In this document: positions 63,519 to 64,000 of the stretch, piece after piece
Layout: every line of letters begins with the position of its first letter
Numbering within the stretch: the first letter of the stretch is position 1
Source of the DNA: Rhodoblastus sp963713695
GTDB taxonomy: Bacteria > Pseudomonadota > Alphaproteobacteria > Rhizobiales > Beijerinckiaceae
Direction of reading: 5' to 3'
DNA length: 64,000 bases
Assembly: GCA_963713695.1 (NCBI GenBank)
Contig: CAVQMU010000003.1
Span: 186,001-250,000, forward strand
Notes under the pieces: generated by a model
The model's database searches: none
What the model was told of the DNA's origin: nothing
The model's input: the letters and a program-made list of their open reading frames with translations, nothing else
Translations under genes and position numbers: made by a program

Positions 63519-64000
63519 ATGACCGACCCATCCGGATCGAACGAAGCCAGCGCCGTTGAATTTGGCGATTGCAAGCAGATGACGGCGTGGCTGAAAACGC
63601 GCGAGACGAACGTGAGTGTTCTGATCGCCGAGCGCGCAGCTCTGCGCGTCTTGCCGATGCTGGCGGCGGACCTGCGCCATGTCGACGGCGCAGGCGCTTT
63701 TCGCTCCTATATCGTTCTGCCGGTCTTTAGAGCTCTGGCCGCATCCTGGACGATGATCAACTATCGCGAAGTCATCGACCCCGCCGCCGTCCTCGGCGCG
63801 GCCGAATCTGCCGCTGCGGTCGAGGACGTCGCCTATGCCCCGGTCGCCGGCAACGCAGCGACCGCCGCGAATTCGCCGCCGATGCGGCTGTCGCCAGCGG
63901 CGCCATGACCGCCGCCGAAGCCGCAGATCCCGCCGCAGGCTCTGGAGATGCGGCGGTAGCCGCGGACGCCGCCGTCGCAACGGCCTCAGCCGTCTATGAT
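63519..64000 (+). CDS. Ala-rich hypothetical protein, partial, possible frameshift near 63860-63870
   Basis: ATG 63519 opens 'TDPSGSNEASAVEFGDCKQM', then a helical region ('RALRVLPMLAADLRHVDGAG' type, with several hydrophobic heptads). In the first frame it ends at 63908. From about 63862 another frame continues with Ala/Asp-rich sequence ('ADAAVASGAMTAAEAADPAA') to the window end; one added base before GAATTC (63869-63874 region) would join them. Not recognised; incomplete. Confidence 0.45.

Overview
The window is a GC-rich alphaproteobacterial chromosome segment. Gene order points to Hyphomicrobiales (Rhizobiales), plausibly the Beijerinckiaceae/Methylocystaceae neighbourhood. Supporting signs are fabD-fabG-acpP-fabF-mltG, rpsF-rpsR-DUF2232-rplI-dnaB-alr-radA-cvpA-purF, metG-tatD-MBL hydrolase, a BTLCP cysteine peptidase, PEP-CTERM proteins ending in the 'PELSTWAMM' type tail, and a Rhizobiales-type intergenic repeat. 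The family placement is inference; no rRNA is present.

Layout. 1-5.2 kb: fatty acid synthesis operon (minus) running into a broken mltG. 5.5-11.1 kb: glycan-like accessory block of three glycosyltransferases and a radical SAM enzyme. 11.1-23.4 kb: core block with a small membrane methyltransferase-like gene, ribosomal proteins S6/S18/L9, replicative helicase, alanine racemase, RadA, CvpA, PurF, an SDR and a membrane protein. 23.6-25.7 kb: lipid hydroxylase, a PEP-CTERM protein and the remnant of another, DUF2867. 26-36.9 kb: PAS-GAF histidine kinase, der, a YfgM-like protein, trmFO, small proteins, and the metG operon ending in a squalene/phytoene-synthase-like (NDUFAF6-type) gene. 37-46.9 kb: accessory region with an AlkB-type alkane monooxygenase, a 1,115-residue PPC-repeat exoprotein with a type I secretion tail, small secreted proteins, a winged-helix/TPR regulator, an FAD monooxygenase and an alpha/beta hydrolase. 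47-53.8 kb: queA, BTLCP, EcsC, SDR, molbindin, a YkgJ-type protein overlapping a truncated-hemoglobin fusion, and a PEP-CTERM protein. 54.4-58.4 kb: a 3.9-kb island bounded by inverted repeats, with gene debris, a rhomboid protease and a zinc-ribbon membrane protein; it abuts tRNA-Cys and tRNA-Asn. 58.8-64 kb: rRNA methyltransferase, pseudouridine synthase, photolyase, cysteine synthase and an Ala-rich partial gene.

The most important observation concerns the sequence itself. Six protein genes (fabF, a glycosyltransferase, radA, a PEP-CTERM gene, a small conserved gene, photolyase) and tRNA-Asn each carry exactly one surplus base, and in every case it can be placed inside a GANNTC hexamer. 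Removing one base restores both the gene and a GANTC site, the CcrM methylation motif of Alphaproteobacteria. I read these as systematic base-calling errors at methylated adenines rather than pseudogenes, so those genes are annotated as intact after correction. mltG has different, GC-rich indels that this does not explain.

No CRISPR array, rRNA, complete insertion sequence or phage was seen. The best candidates for undescribed biology are the inverted-repeat-bounded island with its rhomboid/zinc-ribbon pair, the hemoglobin fusion coupled to a cysteine-cluster protein, and the mosaic PPC exoprotein with a non-RTX repeat.
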